Of a stretch of DNA of 64,000 bases, positions 33,563 to 46,450 are shown piece by piece. Numbering within the stretch: position 1 is the first letter of the stretch; each line of letters opens with the position of its first letter. A model generated the notes under the pieces. That model ran no database searches. It was not told the DNA's origin and saw nothing but the letters and a program-made list of their open reading frames with translations. The translations under genes were made by a program, and so were the position numbers. The DNA comes from AG25 sp035517615 (GTDB taxonomy: Bacteria; Gemmatimonadota; Gemmatimonadetes; Gemmatimonadales; GWC2-71-9): positions 1-64,000 of the forward strand of contig DATIYM010000004.1 of assembly GCA_035517615.1 (NCBI GenBank), written 5' to 3'.

Positions 33563-34420
33563 ATGGCTTTGCCTACCGTAGCCTTGAACAACGGCATCAC
33601 CATGCCAATCGTTGGCTACGGCGTATTTCAAATTCCCGATGCTCACGAATGCAAGCGATGTGTTATCGACGCAATAGAGGTCGGCTATCGGTTGATCGAT
33701 ACCGCCGCGTCATACATGAACGAGGCGGCCGTTGGTGAGGGCATCAAGGAGAGTGGCGTACAACGCGACCAACTGTTCGTGACCACCAAGCTGTGGGTTC
33801 AAGACACTGGTTACGAGCGCACTCAGCACGCTATCGATCGTTCCCTTCGTCGTCTACAACTCGACCAGCTTGGTCTGTATCTGATCCATCAGCCATATGG
33901 CGACGTGCATGGTTCATGGCGTGCCATGCAGGACGCGTACCGCGCGGGAAAGTTGCGCTCCATTGGGGTAAGCAACTTTCAGACAGACAGATTAATGGAC
34001 ATCACGGCGTTCAACGAGATCAAGCCCGCAGTGAATCAAGTCGAAATAAATCCCTTCCAACAGCAACAGGATGGCGTGTCGTTCATGCGAGAGTTGACCG
34101 TTCAGGCGGAGGCTTGGGCACCGTTCGCCGAAGGGAAGAACAACCTCTTCCAGAATGAGAAACTGAAAAGCATCGCCGCGAAGCATGGGAAAACCGTCGG
34201 GCAAGTCGTCTTGCGTTGGGTAATACAGCGCGGCGTTGTCGCACTAGCCAAGTCGGTGCGAAGGGAGCGCATGGCCGAAAATCTGGCAATCTTCGATTTC
34301 GTGTTGGACACGAACGACATGGCCGATATCTCCACTCTAGACACCGGCACGAGCAGTTTTTTCTCTCACCGTGATCCCGCGATCGTCAAATGGATGAGCG
34401 AGCGCAAACTGGATATATGA
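33563..34420 (+). CDS. aldo/keto reductase (cassette-borne)
   Basis: 285 residues from the ATG 27 bases after the attC right arm. NADPH-dependent AKR barrel with the catalytic tetrad Asp46, Tyr51, Lys76 and His109 (GYRLIDTAASYMNE, TTKLW, LIHQ). GVSNFQTDRLMDI, VNQVEINPFQQ and the C-terminal LAKSVRRERMAENLAIFDF (cofactor 2'-phosphate region) complete it; it resembles the 2,5-diketo-gluconate reductase-like subgroup. Base composition is visibly lower in GC than all the neighbours, with AT-rich codons, which supports recent arrival. The substrate cannot be told. Confidence 0.9.
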   Translation: MALPTVALNNGITMPIVGYGVFQIPDAHECKRCVIDAIEVGYRLIDTAASYMNEAAVGEGIKESGVQRDQLFVTTKLWVQDTGYERTQHAIDRSLRRLQLDQLGLYLIHQPYGDVHGSWRAMQDAYRAGKLRSIGVSNFQTDRLMDITAFNEIKPAVNQVEINPFQQQQDGVSFMRELTVQAEAWAPFAEGKNNLFQNEKLKSIAAKHGKTVGQVVLRWVIQRGVVALAKSVRRERMAENLAIFDFVLDTNDMADISTLDTGTSSFFSHRDPAIVKWMSERKLDI

Positions 34421-34440
34421 GCGACATCCATGCAGGCGGT

Positions 34441-34465
34441 GCCTAACAGCGGCGGACCCGCTGAG
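34441..34465 (+). other. left half of an attC-like site
   Basis: GCCTAAC (34441-34447), 21 bases after the aldo/keto reductase stop, followed by GCGG and CCCGCTGAG, resembles the left arm of the complete site upstream. No GTTAGGC right arm follows before gltD ends at 34474, so the site seems truncated at the island border. Confidence 0.4.
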
Positions 34466-34473
34466 CAGCTAAT

Positions 34474-35929
34474 TCACCCCACTCGAACCATGCCGAGCGG
34501 AGCCGGCAACTGCGACGCGCCCATCAAGTACTCGTCGATGGCGCGGGCCGCGCTGCGGCCCTCGGCAATCGCCCACACGATGAGCGACTGGCCGCGTTGC
34601 ATGTCTCCAGCAGCGAACACGCCGGGCACGTTCGTCATCCAGCGGGCGTCGCGCGCGACGTTGCCACGGTCGCTCATCCGCACGCCGAGCTCACCCAGCA
34701 GGGGCCCCTCCGCGGGGCCGACGAAGCCCATCGCGAGCAACACGAGATCCGCCTTGAGCTCGAAGTCGCTCCCGGGCTGCGGCACGAAGCGCGTCTGTCC
34801 GCCGTGGCGCACCATCTCCACCTTCACGCCGTGCAGCTTCGTCACGCGCCCGGTCGCATCGCCGCTGAACCGCTCGGTCGAGATGGCGTAGAGCCGCTCG
34901 CCACCCTCTTCGTGCGCCGTCGACACGCGGAAAATGTTGGGCCACTCGGGCCACGGGTTGTTCGGCGCGCGCGTCACGGGCGGCTTGGGGAGCAGCTCGA
35001 GCTGGTGCACGGCGCGCGCACCCTGGCGGTGCACGGTGCCGAGGCAATCGGCACCCGTGTCGCCCCCGCCGATGATGATGACGTGCTTGCCCGCCGCGGT
35101 GATGAAGTCGGCGTCGGGGATCGTGTCGCCCTCGCAGCGGCGGTTCTGGAGCGTCAGGTACTCCATCGCGAAATGGATGCCCCCGAGCTCGCGCCCCGGC
35201 ACCTTCAAGTCGCGCGGCTGGCCCGCCCCTCCCGCGAGCAGCACGGCGTCGTGGTTGGCACGCAGCCAGTCGGCCGTGACGTCGACGCCGACATTCACGC
35301 CCGGACGAAACACCACTCCCTCGGCCTCGAGCAGGGCGAGCCGCCGATCCAGGATCCGCTTCTCCATCTTGAATTCGGGGATGCCGTAGCGGAGCAGCCC
35401 GCCGATGCGGTCGGACTTCTCGAACACCGTTACAGTGTGCCCGGCGCGGTTCAGCTGTGCCGCCGCGGCAAGACCCGCCGGACCCGATCCGACAATCGCC
35501 ACGTTCTTCCACGTGCGGGTCGTCGGGCAGCTCGCCGTGACCCAACCCTCGGCGAACGCCCGGTCGATGATAGAGACCTCGATGGACTTGATCGTCACGG
35601 GGTCGTCGTTGATCCCGAGCACGCACGACCCCTCACACGGGGCGGGGCACAGCCTTCCGGTGAACTCCGGGAAGTTGTTCGTGGCGTGCAGCCGATCGAT
35701 CGCCGCGCGCCACCGATCACGGTAGACGAGATCGTTCCAATCGGGAATCAGGTTGCCGAGCGGGCACCCCTGATGACAGAAGGGCACGCCGCAGTCCATG
35801 CAGCGGGCGCCCTGAGCCTCGAGATCCGCCTGCGCGACCGGCAGATACACCTCCTGCCAGTCCTGAACGCGCTCCTCCACCGGTCGGGTGGGGTGTTTTT
35901 TGCGCCGGATTTCGATGAAGCCGGTAGCC

Positions 35930-35937
<8 letters not shown>
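34474..35937 (-). CDS. gltD: glutamate synthase (NADPH), small subunit
   Basis: 487 residues. It passes electrons from NADPH through FAD and Fe-S clusters to GltB. Seen: N-terminal cysteines CMDCGVPFCHQGCPLGNLIPDWNDL and CPAPCEGSC for two 4Fe-4S clusters, the FAD site VAIVGSGPAGLAAAAQL, GGLLRYGIPEFKMEK, the NADPH site IIIGGGDTGADCLGT and GVFAAGDMQRGQSLIVWAIAEGR. The GTG start overlaps the gltB stop by 8 bases. It converges on the cassette region; the 53-base gap to the aldo/keto reductase contains a half attC. Confidence 0.96.
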
Positions 35938-40522
<4,585 letters not shown>

Positions 40523-40533
40523 TCCATGCCTCC

Positions 40534-40561
40534 AAAAAAAACCCGCTCCGTCGGGAGCGGG
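40534..40561 (-). terminator. intrinsic terminator in the gltB leader (attenuator)
   Basis: Read on the minus strand: CCCGCTCC (40561-40554), loop CGAC, GGAGCGGG (40549-40542), then eight T (40541-40534). It lies upstream of gltB, immediately before its GGAGG ribosome site, so it would stop transcription before the gene. The first arm (CGCTCCC) can instead pair with GGGAGCG at 40609-40603 in the leader peptide codons. Confidence 0.85.
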
Positions 40562-40588
40562 CCGGGGTCTTCGGTACTTTGTTGCACG

Positions 40589-40669
40589 CTACGCCACCCG
40601 GTCGCTCCCACGATTGGGGCTATCCGGCTTCGGGGTAATCGTGATGACCTTCGACGCGTGCATGCCCAT
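40589..40669 (-). CDS. putative gltB leader peptide
   Basis: 26 codons from the ATG at 40669 (a second ATG at 40663): MGMHASKVITITPKPDSP then NRGSDRVA and TAG. There is no domain. The codons for Gly-Ser-Asp (40609 down) contain GGGAGCG, complementary to the first arm of the downstream terminator; CCGGG next to it can also pair with CCCGG before the terminator. A ribosome reaching the stop codon would mask GGGAGCG and let the terminator form; one stalled earlier, for example at the VITIT codons, would leave it free to block the terminator. A TAGTCA hexamer lies 13 bases before the ATG. The role is inferred from structure only. Confidence 0.5.
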   Translation of the reverse strand: MGMHASKVITITPKPDSPNRGSDRVA

Positions 40670-40778
40670 CGCACCCTGACTATTCGTTGTCCTGTATGAA
40701 TATGCAATTGGTGGAATAAAAATACCCGCCACCCGGGAATCCCGTCAAGGGCCCCATGCCGCCGCGGGCTGCTAAAGG
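40670..40778. promoter_or_regulatory. divergent region between gltB leader and cassette-type gene
   Basis: An AT-rich segment. On the minus strand TTGCAT, 17 bases, AATAGT (or TAGTCA further on) offers a promoter for the gltB leader. On the plus strand it ends at motif copy 4. I see no gene in it. Confidence 0.4.
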
Positions 40779-40794
40779 TAGAATTGTATTTGTG
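40779..40794 (+). promoter_or_regulatory. TAGAATTG-N3-TTGTG element, copy 4
   Basis: TAGAATTG at 40779-40786, then TAT, TT and GTG at 40792-40794. The GTG opens a 32-codon frame ending at 40890, out of frame with the conserved small gene that starts at the ATG at 40835. Same spacing as the other four copies. Confidence 0.6.
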
Positions 40795-40834
40795 AGAACA
40801 CCAGTCGCGCGGCACTCCCAATATCTCGAATCCC

Positions 40835-41161
40835 ATGTTCTTTCTCACCTTCGAAACGCGTCCCAAGCCTTCGCACCCAGCCTACGGTGAGGTAGGTGGA
40901 GCGGTCGCCGCCGTCTTTGTGAACGAAGTGGTTCAGGGCGCGGCTGAAGCCGCTGCCCGTGAATTTATGGGTGACGCTGGGTGGGACGTTGGGCCACTCG
41001 ACAAAGCGTACAGCGTCGAAATCGATGCATTTCCTCCGGGTCATCGGAGTCGGGCGCGTTTCGAGCAGGCATTGAAAGAGGGAATTGTCGTCACCTACCA
41101 CGCATGGCCGGTGGATGCTCCGGACGATGGCGACTTGCTGGAAGATGACGGTGACGTCTAA
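40835..41161 (+). CDS. small acidic protein of a cassette-associated family
   Basis: 108 residues: FFLTFETRPKPSHPAYGEVGGAVAAVFV, AAEAAAREFMGDAGWDVGPLDKAYSVEIDAF, RARFEQALKEGIVVTYHAWPVDAPDD. I recognise the pattern (aromatic first strand with R-x-RP, EAE/AA-A-x-F helix, GW-x-V, then the FEQAL-x-G-x-V-x-x-x-x-WP ending) from uncharacterised proteins often carried by integron cassettes; no activity is known. The stop lies in GTCTAAC (41156-41162), a possible attC left core, although no right arm is found within the next 150 bases. Confidence 0.6.
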   Translation: MFFLTFETRPKPSHPAYGEVGGAVAAVFVNEVVQGAAEAAAREFMGDAGWDVGPLDKAYSVEIDAFPPGHRSRARFEQALKEGIVVTYHAWPVDAPDDGDLLEDDGDV

Positions 41162-41288
41162 CGCCCACGTACGTGCTACCGGCCCGGCAATGGAGCAGCT
41201 CCTGTCGATTTGGACCGGTCTCGTTCGTCGTGTGAGTGAAGCCGCGGCGGGCGCGGCAACCGACACGAACCGAATTGAGGAGAGAACA

Positions 41289-41396
41289 ATGCGTTTCATC
41301 GTCATGGTCGTGGCGTGCGTGGACAAGCGGACAAACCGAGCCATGGACTGGCCGCTCGACATACGCGCACCGTTCTTCGAGTACAGAGGTCCGTGA
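41289..41396 (+). pseudogene. short fragment resembling a YCII/DGPF-family N-terminus
   Basis: 35 codons from an ATG with GAGGAGAG 6 bases upstream. The opening MRFIVMVVACVDK resembles the start of DGPF/YCII-like proteins (MRFMVMVKA...), but the frame ends after 35 residues, far short of the roughly 115 expected. The stop overlaps the start of the DUF4386 gene (GTGA), so it may survive as a translated leader coupling that gene. The 127 bases before it (41162-41288) hold no gene. Confidence 0.4.
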
Positions 41397-42055
41397 ACGC
41401 GCTGCGGAAATACTCGCTGGCCGGCGGCATTTTTTACCTGCTCACGTTTGTGTCGATCCCCACCCTCACGCTTTACAAGTCAGTGCGTGGTCCGGACTTC
41501 GTCATGGGGCCGGGTCCGGATACTCCGGTAATCGTTGGTGTCCTGCTCGAGATGATCGTGGCGCTCGCCGGTATCGGAACGGCCGTGGCCTTGTATCCGG
41601 TCGTCAGGCGACAGGGCGAAGCACGCGCCGTGGGCTTGGTTGCTTCACGCGTGCTCGAGGCCGCCACCATCTACGTCGGCATCGTGAGCCTCATGTCGAT
41701 CGTCAGCTTGCGGCGGTCCGGCGTGGGAGCTGGAGCGCTGCACACCGCCCAGGGGCTGGCCGCCCAATATCAGTGGACGTTCTTCTTCGCCCAGAGTTTT
41801 ATCCCGGCGGTGAACGGCGTCCTGCTGGGCTCACTCTTGTATCAGTCACGGCTCGTGCCACGCTGGCTTCCGGTACTGGGATTGATCGGCGCGGCACTGC
41901 TCGTGGGGTTGTGGGTCGCCGTGCTGACGGGATTGGCAGGAGCGGTAAGTCCCGTGGCAGCGGCTCTAACCCTGCCAATCGCGGTGTGGGAGTTCTCGCT
42001 CGGGGTGTACCTGACGATCTGGGGCTTCAAAGAAAGTGGTAGTACTATGGAATGA
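41393..42055 (+). CDS. DUF4386-family integral membrane protein
   Basis: 220 residues from the GTG overlapping the preceding stop. Six hydrophobic segments: YSLAGGIFYLLTFVSIP, VIVGVLLEMIVALAGIGTAVALYPVV, VASRVLEAATIYVGIVSLMSI, WTFFFAQSFIPAVNGVLLGSLLY, WLPVLGLIGAALLVGLWVAVL and LPIAVWEFSLGVYLTIWGF. The R-x-LEA motif in TM3 and the VP-RWL-x-x-LGLIGA segment before TM5 are typical of DUF4386. No catalytic residue is known for the family. It has no obvious functional tie to its neighbours. Confidence 0.8.
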   Translation: MNALRKYSLAGGIFYLLTFVSIPTLTLYKSVRGPDFVMGPGPDTPVIVGVLLEMIVALAGIGTAVALYPVVRRQGEARAVGLVASRVLEAATIYVGIVSLMSIVSLRRSGVGAGALHTAQGLAAQYQWTFFFAQSFIPAVNGVLLGSLLYQSRLVPRWLPVLGLIGAALLVGLWVAVLTGLAGAVSPVAAALTLPIAVWEFSLGVYLTIWGFKESGSTME

Positions 42056-42079
42056 GGCTGATCGTTCGGAGGAAGTTGA

Positions 42080-43540
42080 GTGCGATTTCAACTCGCTGTG
42101 CTGTTAGAGCGCATCGCGTGCCGCGCCCCGCTGATCGCTCTCGTGTGGGCGAGCAGTCTTGCCTCGCAGTCTCCACTCCCCGTTGCATCCCAGCACCCCT
42201 CAGTGCGCCAGGGCTACGTCGAGGCGAGCGACGGGGTGCGATTGTTCTATAGGGTGGTCGGTGCAGGGCGGGACACCGTGATCGTGCTGCACGGTGGCCC
42301 AGGGCTCACGATGGATTACCTGGCCAGGGATCTCACGCCGCTCACCGCGCATCACGCACTGCTGTTCTATGATCAACGAGGTGCGGGCCGCTCTTCACTG
42401 GTCGCGGACTCGGCAGCGCTCGATGGGCGGCGATTCTCGGAGGACCTGGAAACGCTGCGACAGCACTTCGGGCTGCGCCGTGTGACGCTGCTCGCGCACT
42501 CGTGGGGCGCTGGAGTGGCCGCGCTGTACGCGTCGCGATATCCCGATCGCATTGCTCGGCTGGTGATCGTCGATGCGATTCCGCTGCGGCACGAGGAGCT
42601 CGTGCAATTCCGCAGCGACCTGGCCGCCAGGCGAGATAGCGCCACTCGGCGCAAGATCGCGAGCGCGCTGGACGCGATGCGCGCCAATCCGGCCGACACC
42701 GCCGCATGTCGCGCCTACTATGCGCTGTGGTTCCGACCCTTCTTCGCCGATCCCTCCGCGCCGCACCGCAGCCAGGGCGACTTCTGCGCCGACGCGCCGG
42801 AATCCCGACATAACAAGTTTGTCAACATAGACCGATTGGTCTATGCCTCGCTCGGTCAGTGGGATTGGCGGCCCGCGCTACGCCGGGTGCACGCACCGGC
42901 GCTCGTCATCCATGGCGCCGAGGACGTCCTTCCGGTAGCAGGCGGCCGAGAGTGGGCCGCCGCTCTGCCCGATGCCAGGTTTGTGCTGTTGCCGGGAGCC
43001 GGCCATTTCCCCTACCTCGAAGCGCCGGAGGCATTCTTCTCCGCGGTCAATGCGTTTCTCGAGGGCTCGTGGCCAGCGCGAGCGAGCGCGCAGGATGTGG
43101 TGAATCCCGACACGCTGGGCTTCCGCCGCGTCCTGTCGTTCCCGATCACCGACACCGCGGCGGGTCACACGACCGCGCTGGGCGATTCGCTCGTACTGCG
43201 CATCGTACAGGAGCGCACCGCCGCCGGTGGCTCGCTGGGATGGTACCTCACGGTAGAACAGCGGTCGGCAAACGCGTCACGACGCAACCTGCTGTATCAC
43301 AGTCTCGGCTGGCACGGGCCGTACCCGACGGACGTGTTCGCCTGGATCCACCAGCAACACTACTATCCGGATGACCGCACCCTCAGTGTGTTCGGCTGGC
43401 CGTACGACGTGCGCGTGGTCTGCCGCGGGTGCGCGGCTGACGGGGAGAAGGAGGCGGCCCAGTTCACCGCCGGAATGCTCGAGGTCGCGGTACGGCGCCT
43501 GCCGCGCGCGAATCCTGCGCCCGAGGATTTTTCTAAGTAG
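42080..43540 (+). CDS. secreted alpha/beta hydrolase (proline iminopeptidase-like) with C-terminal extension
   Basis: 486 residues; GTG start with GGAGG 7 bases upstream. A signal peptide (PLIALVWASSLASQ) leads to an alpha/beta hydrolase: oxyanion motif LHGGPGLTMDYL (71-75), nucleophile Ser141 in AHSWGAG, Asp282 in HGAEDVLP and His309 in GAGHFPYLE. The HGGPG and DQRGAGRS motifs favour the S33 (proline iminopeptidase) group. Residues about 335-486 form an extra domain without a recognised family (FRRVLSFPITDTAAGHTT, LGWYLTVEQRS, HYYPDDRTLSVFGWPYDVRVVCRGC). A periplasmic peptidase or esterase is likely; substrate unknown. Confidence 0.8.
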   Translation: MRFQLAVLLERIACRAPLIALVWASSLASQSPLPVASQHPSVRQGYVEASDGVRLFYRVVGAGRDTVIVLHGGPGLTMDYLARDLTPLTAHHALLFYDQRGAGRSSLVADSAALDGRRFSEDLETLRQHFGLRRVTLLAHSWGAGVAALYASRYPDRIARLVIVDAIPLRHEELVQFRSDLAARRDSATRRKIASALDAMRANPADTAACRAYYALWFRPFFADPSAPHRSQGDFCADAPESRHNKFVNIDRLVYASLGQWDWRPALRRVHAPALVIHGAEDVLPVAGGREWAAALPDARFVLLPGAGHFPYLEAPEAFFSAVNAFLEGSWPARASAQDVVNPDTLGFRRVLSFPITDTAAGHTTALGDSLVLRIVQERTAAGGSLGWYLTVEQRSANASRRNLLYHSLGWHGPYPTDVFAWIHQQHYYPDDRTLSVFGWPYDVRVVCRGCAADGEKEAAQFTAGMLEVAVRRLPRANPAPEDFSK

Positions 43541-43551
43541 AGAGAAATCAC

Positions 43552-44283
43552 GTGACGACATCGGATCAGAATCAGCTGAATGGCGCGATCGCCCGCCTGT
43601 ACGCGGGCTCGCTGGAAGGCTTCATCAAGAAGCGCGACTTCCTGGCGAAGGAGCTGCGGTTGGCGGGAAAGCGCGAGGCGGCAGAGGAGGTGAAGGGGCT
43701 CCGCAAGCCATCGCGCGCCGCCTGGGCGCTCAACGTCGCCGCGCGCGAGACCCGAAACGTCCGCCGCCTGGACGCGAGCGTCGCCGCAACCTTGGAGGCG
43801 CAGACCGCGGGCGGCGATGTCCGCAAGGCGCAGGCGAGCTTGCGCGAGGCGGTGCGCGAATTCGCCGACCATGCCAGCGCCGCGGCACAGCAGGCGGGCC
43901 ACGATCTCGAGACCGGAATGCTCGTCAGCGCGGTGCTGGCGCTCGTGGGCCGAACCGAAAGCCTCGACGCCCTGCGTCGCGGCCGGCTCGTGGACGTTCC
44001 CGAGGGCGGCGGACTCGACTTCCTGGCGGCCCTTCCGGATTCGCTTCCGGCGCGGGCGCGGCCGCCCTCCACCACTAACGCGACGAGCGTCGCTCTCGAG
44101 AACGGCCGCACCCGGTTGGAGCTCGCGCGAGAGACGCTGCGTGAAGCGGAGTCGAAGCTCCGGCTCGCGGAAAGCCGCCTGCGGGGTGCTGAGGCGGAAG
44201 TCGCGGCGGCCCGACGGGAGTATGAGCGCGCGCGGCTCGGCGCGGAAACGGCCGCCGAACGAATTGCTCGCCTGGAATCTTGA
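43552..44283 (+). CDS. coiled-coil protein of unknown function
   Basis: 243 residues from the GTG at 43552, 11 bases after the hydrolase stop. The N-terminus AIARLYAGSLEGFIKKRDFLAKELRLAGKREAAEEVKGLRKPSRAAWALNVAAR is a conserved opening of a family seen in other bacteria (LY-x-x-x-LE-F-x-x-R-x-x-L-x-KEL, LRKPS-x-x-AWA-N). The last 80 residues are a long charged helix (LELARETLREAESKLRLAESRLRGAEAEVAAARREYERAR), clearly coiled coil. No signal peptide, no enzyme motif. I do not know the function. Confidence 0.65.
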   Translation: MTTSDQNQLNGAIARLYAGSLEGFIKKRDFLAKELRLAGKREAAEEVKGLRKPSRAAWALNVAARETRNVRRLDASVAATLEAQTAGGDVRKAQASLREAVREFADHASAAAQQAGHDLETGMLVSAVLALVGRTESLDALRRGRLVDVPEGGGLDFLAALPDSLPARARPPSTTNATSVALENGRTRLELARETLREAESKLRLAESRLRGAEAEVAAARREYERARLGAETAAERIARLES

Positions 44284-44311
44284 GCGCAGTGCCCCCGGCA
44301 AGCGCAGGTGA

Positions 44312-44327
44312 TACAATTGGGGTTGTG
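44312..44327 (+). promoter_or_regulatory. TACAATTG-N3-TTGTG element, copy 5
   Basis: TACAATTG at 44312-44319, then GGG, TT and GTG at 44325-44327, the start of a lipoprotein gene. TGA precedes the hexamer (extended -10 pattern). Only one base of the core differs from the other four copies. Confidence 0.65.
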
Positions 44328-44762
44328 AAAACGCCCCACGTATTCCTGCCGATCCTGCTCGGGTTCTCCGCCTGCCTCCCCATTCCGCGCACCGACCGCG
44401 GGTCGCCCCGCGTGCTTGGCAATTACCGGCGCGCCGATGGGACCCCCGTGGCCGGCGCATCGCTCGCGGTGTCCACCGGCGAAAAAGGGCCGCCATGCAG
44501 CGGCACCCTCACCAAAACCGTGACCGACTCCACGGGGCACTTCGAACTTCCCGAAACCCAGGTGCACCATTCGTTCACGATGCTGGTGGGCGATTTCATG
44601 GTGCTGTACGACGTCTGCGCGTACGACGGCTCGCAGTGGCACAAGCTGTACCGCGGACAGTCGCACCGGGACCCGCCCAAGGAAGTCGTCCTGGAATGCA
44701 CCGAGCCGATCCAGGCGAATGAAGGAACCTGCGAAGTCCGCGGAATGACCGCGGCGCCATGA
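44325..44762 (+). CDS. lipoprotein with carboxypeptidase-regulatory-like fold
   Basis: 145 residues from the leaderless-type GTG. The signal peptide KTPHVFLPILLGFSAC ends in a lipobox. The mature part, RVLGNYRRADGTPVAGASLAVST then KTVTDSTGHFELPETQVHHSFTMLVGD, has the G-x-V-x-x-x-DGxPVAGAxV...TDxxGxFxLP layout of carboxypeptidase-regulatory (beta-sandwich) domains. Four cysteines in the mature part could form disulfides. Function unknown. Confidence 0.65.
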   Translation: MKTPHVFLPILLGFSACLPIPRTDRGSPRVLGNYRRADGTPVAGASLAVSTGEKGPPCSGTLTKTVTDSTGHFELPETQVHHSFTMLVGDFMVLYDVCAYDGSQWHKLYRGQSHRDPPKEVVLECTEPIQANEGTCEVRGMTAAP

Positions 44763-44778
44763 AGCGCAGGACCGCACG

Positions 44779-46446
44779 ATGGCTCTGAGCAAACCGGTAC
44801 TCCTGACCGTCGATGACGATCCGGAGGTATTGAACGCCATCGAGCGCGACCTGCGGCAACACTTCCGGTCCGACTACCGCATCATCAAGGCGCCTTCGGG
44901 CGCGCAGGCGCTCGAAACCGTGCGCCAGCTCAAGCAGCGCGGCGCGCAGATCGCATTGTTTCTCGTGGACGAGCGCATGCCGCAGATGAGCGGCACGCAA
45001 TTTCTCGTGCAGGCGATGACGCTCTATCCTGACGCCCGGCGGGTGTTGCTCACCGCCTACGCCGACACCGACACGGCAATCCGGGCAATCAACGATGTCG
45101 GACTCGATCACTACCTCCTGAAACCCTGGGAGCCGCCGAGTGTGCGGCTGTACCCGATACTCGAGGACCTGCTCTCGGACTGGTTTGCCCGCGCGCGACC
45201 GTCGTTCGAGGGCATCAGGGTGGCCGGTCACGCGCTCGAGCCGGGCACGTTTGCCGTAAAGGACTTCCTCGCGCTCAACCAGGTCCCGTATCAACTGCTC
45301 GATGTCGAGAATGACAAGGCGGTGCGCCAGCTGTTGTCGGGCTCGAGCGGCGGCCCGACGCGGATTCCGGTGGTGCTGTTTCCGGACGGCTCGACTCTGG
45401 TACAGCCCTCGACGCGCCAGCTGGCGGAGAAGCTGGGGATGCAGACCCGGGCTCAAAAGCCGTTCTATGATCTCATCATCGTCGGCGGGGGCCCCGCGGG
45501 TCTCGCGGCCGCGGTCTACGCCGCGTCGGAAGGGCTGCGCACCATCCTCATCGAACGCAGCGCCCCGGGCGGGCAAGCCGGGACGAGCTCGTCGATCGAG
45601 AACTACCTCGGCTTTCCCGGCGGCATCAGCGGCGGTGACCTGGCACGCCGGGCCGCGAGCCAGGCCCGCAAGTTCGGTGCGGAGATCATCACGGCACTCG
45701 AGGCCACGGCGATCACGCGGGAAGACCCATATCGCAAGGTGACGCTGTCCGACGGATCGGAACTGACCGGGTACACGATTCTCATCGCCCCGGGCATGGA
45801 GGTGCGGCGGCTCGACGTTCCCGGGGTGGAGGGACTGATGGGCGCCGGCGTGTACTACGGCGCGGCCCTCACCGAAGCCGCGACGTACCGCGGGCAGGAC
45901 GTGCTGATCGTCGGCGGGGCGAACTCGGCGGGGCAGGGAGCGATGTTCTTCTCGCGCTATGCCCGCAAGGTGACGATGTTGGTGCGCGGACCGGATCTTT
46001 CGGCGGGCGCATCACGCTATCTCGTCGACCGGATAAACGAAACGCAGAATATCGACATCCTGGTGAATACGAGCGTGGCGGGAGCGCGCGGCAACGGCAA
46101 GCTCGAGGCAGTTACGGTTCGCGATGCGGTGACCGGCGCGGAGAGCGAGCTGCCCACGGCCGCGATGTTCATCTTCATCGGCGCCGCCCCGCGCACGCAG
46201 CTGTGCGCAAACGTGGTGATGCTGGACCCGCAGGGATTCGTGCTCACGGGGCGCGACCTGATGAAGGAAGGGCACGTGCCGCCGGGCTGGACCGTGTCGC
46301 GCGAGCCATTCGTGTTCGAGACCAGCGTACCCGGGATCTTCTGTGCCGGCGATGCGCGCTACGGCTCCGGCAAGCGTGTAGCCGCGGCCGTCGGTGAAGG
46401 CTCCGCCACGGTCAGCGTGATTCACCAGTACCTGCAGACGGTGTGA
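44779..46446 (+). CDS. response regulator fused to thioredoxin-reductase-like flavoprotein
   Basis: 555 residues. Residues 1-125 are a receiver domain: acidic pocket Asp12-Asp14, phosphoacceptor Asp64 (FLVDERMP), Thr92 and Lys115 (LKPWEPP). A 90-residue thioredoxin/glutaredoxin-like spacer follows (FAVKDFLALNQVPYQLLDVENDK, RIPVVLFPDGSTLVQPS) without cysteines. Residues about 230-555 are a thioredoxin-reductase-type FAD/NAD(P)H domain (DLIIVGGGPAGLAAAVYAASEG, APGGQAGTSSSIENYLGFPGG, VLIVGGANSAGQGAMF, GIFCAGDARYGSGKRVAAAVGEGSATV). The redox-active CxxC of thioredoxin reductase is missing, so disulfide reduction is unlikely by that route. It precedes its probable partner kinase by 4 bases. Confidence 0.9.
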   Translation: MALSKPVLLTVDDDPEVLNAIERDLRQHFRSDYRIIKAPSGAQALETVRQLKQRGAQIALFLVDERMPQMSGTQFLVQAMTLYPDARRVLLTAYADTDTAIRAINDVGLDHYLLKPWEPPSVRLYPILEDLLSDWFARARPSFEGIRVAGHALEPGTFAVKDFLALNQVPYQLLDVENDKAVRQLLSGSSGGPTRIPVVLFPDGSTLVQPSTRQLAEKLGMQTRAQKPFYDLIIVGGGPAGLAAAVYAASEGLRTILIERSAPGGQAGTSSSIENYLGFPGGISGGDLARRAASQARKFGAEIITALEATAITREDPYRKVTLSDGSELTGYTILIAPGMEVRRLDVPGVEGLMGAGVYYGAALTEAATYRGQDVLIVGGANSAGQGAMFFSRYARKVTMLVRGPDLSAGASRYLVDRINETQNIDILVNTSVAGARGNGKLEAVTVRDAVTGAESELPTAAMFIFIGAAPRTQLCANVVMLDPQGFVLTGRDLMKEGHVPPGWTVSREPFVFETSVPGIFCAGDARYGSGKRVAAAVGEGSATVSVIHQYLQTV

Positions 46447-46450
46447 TTCG

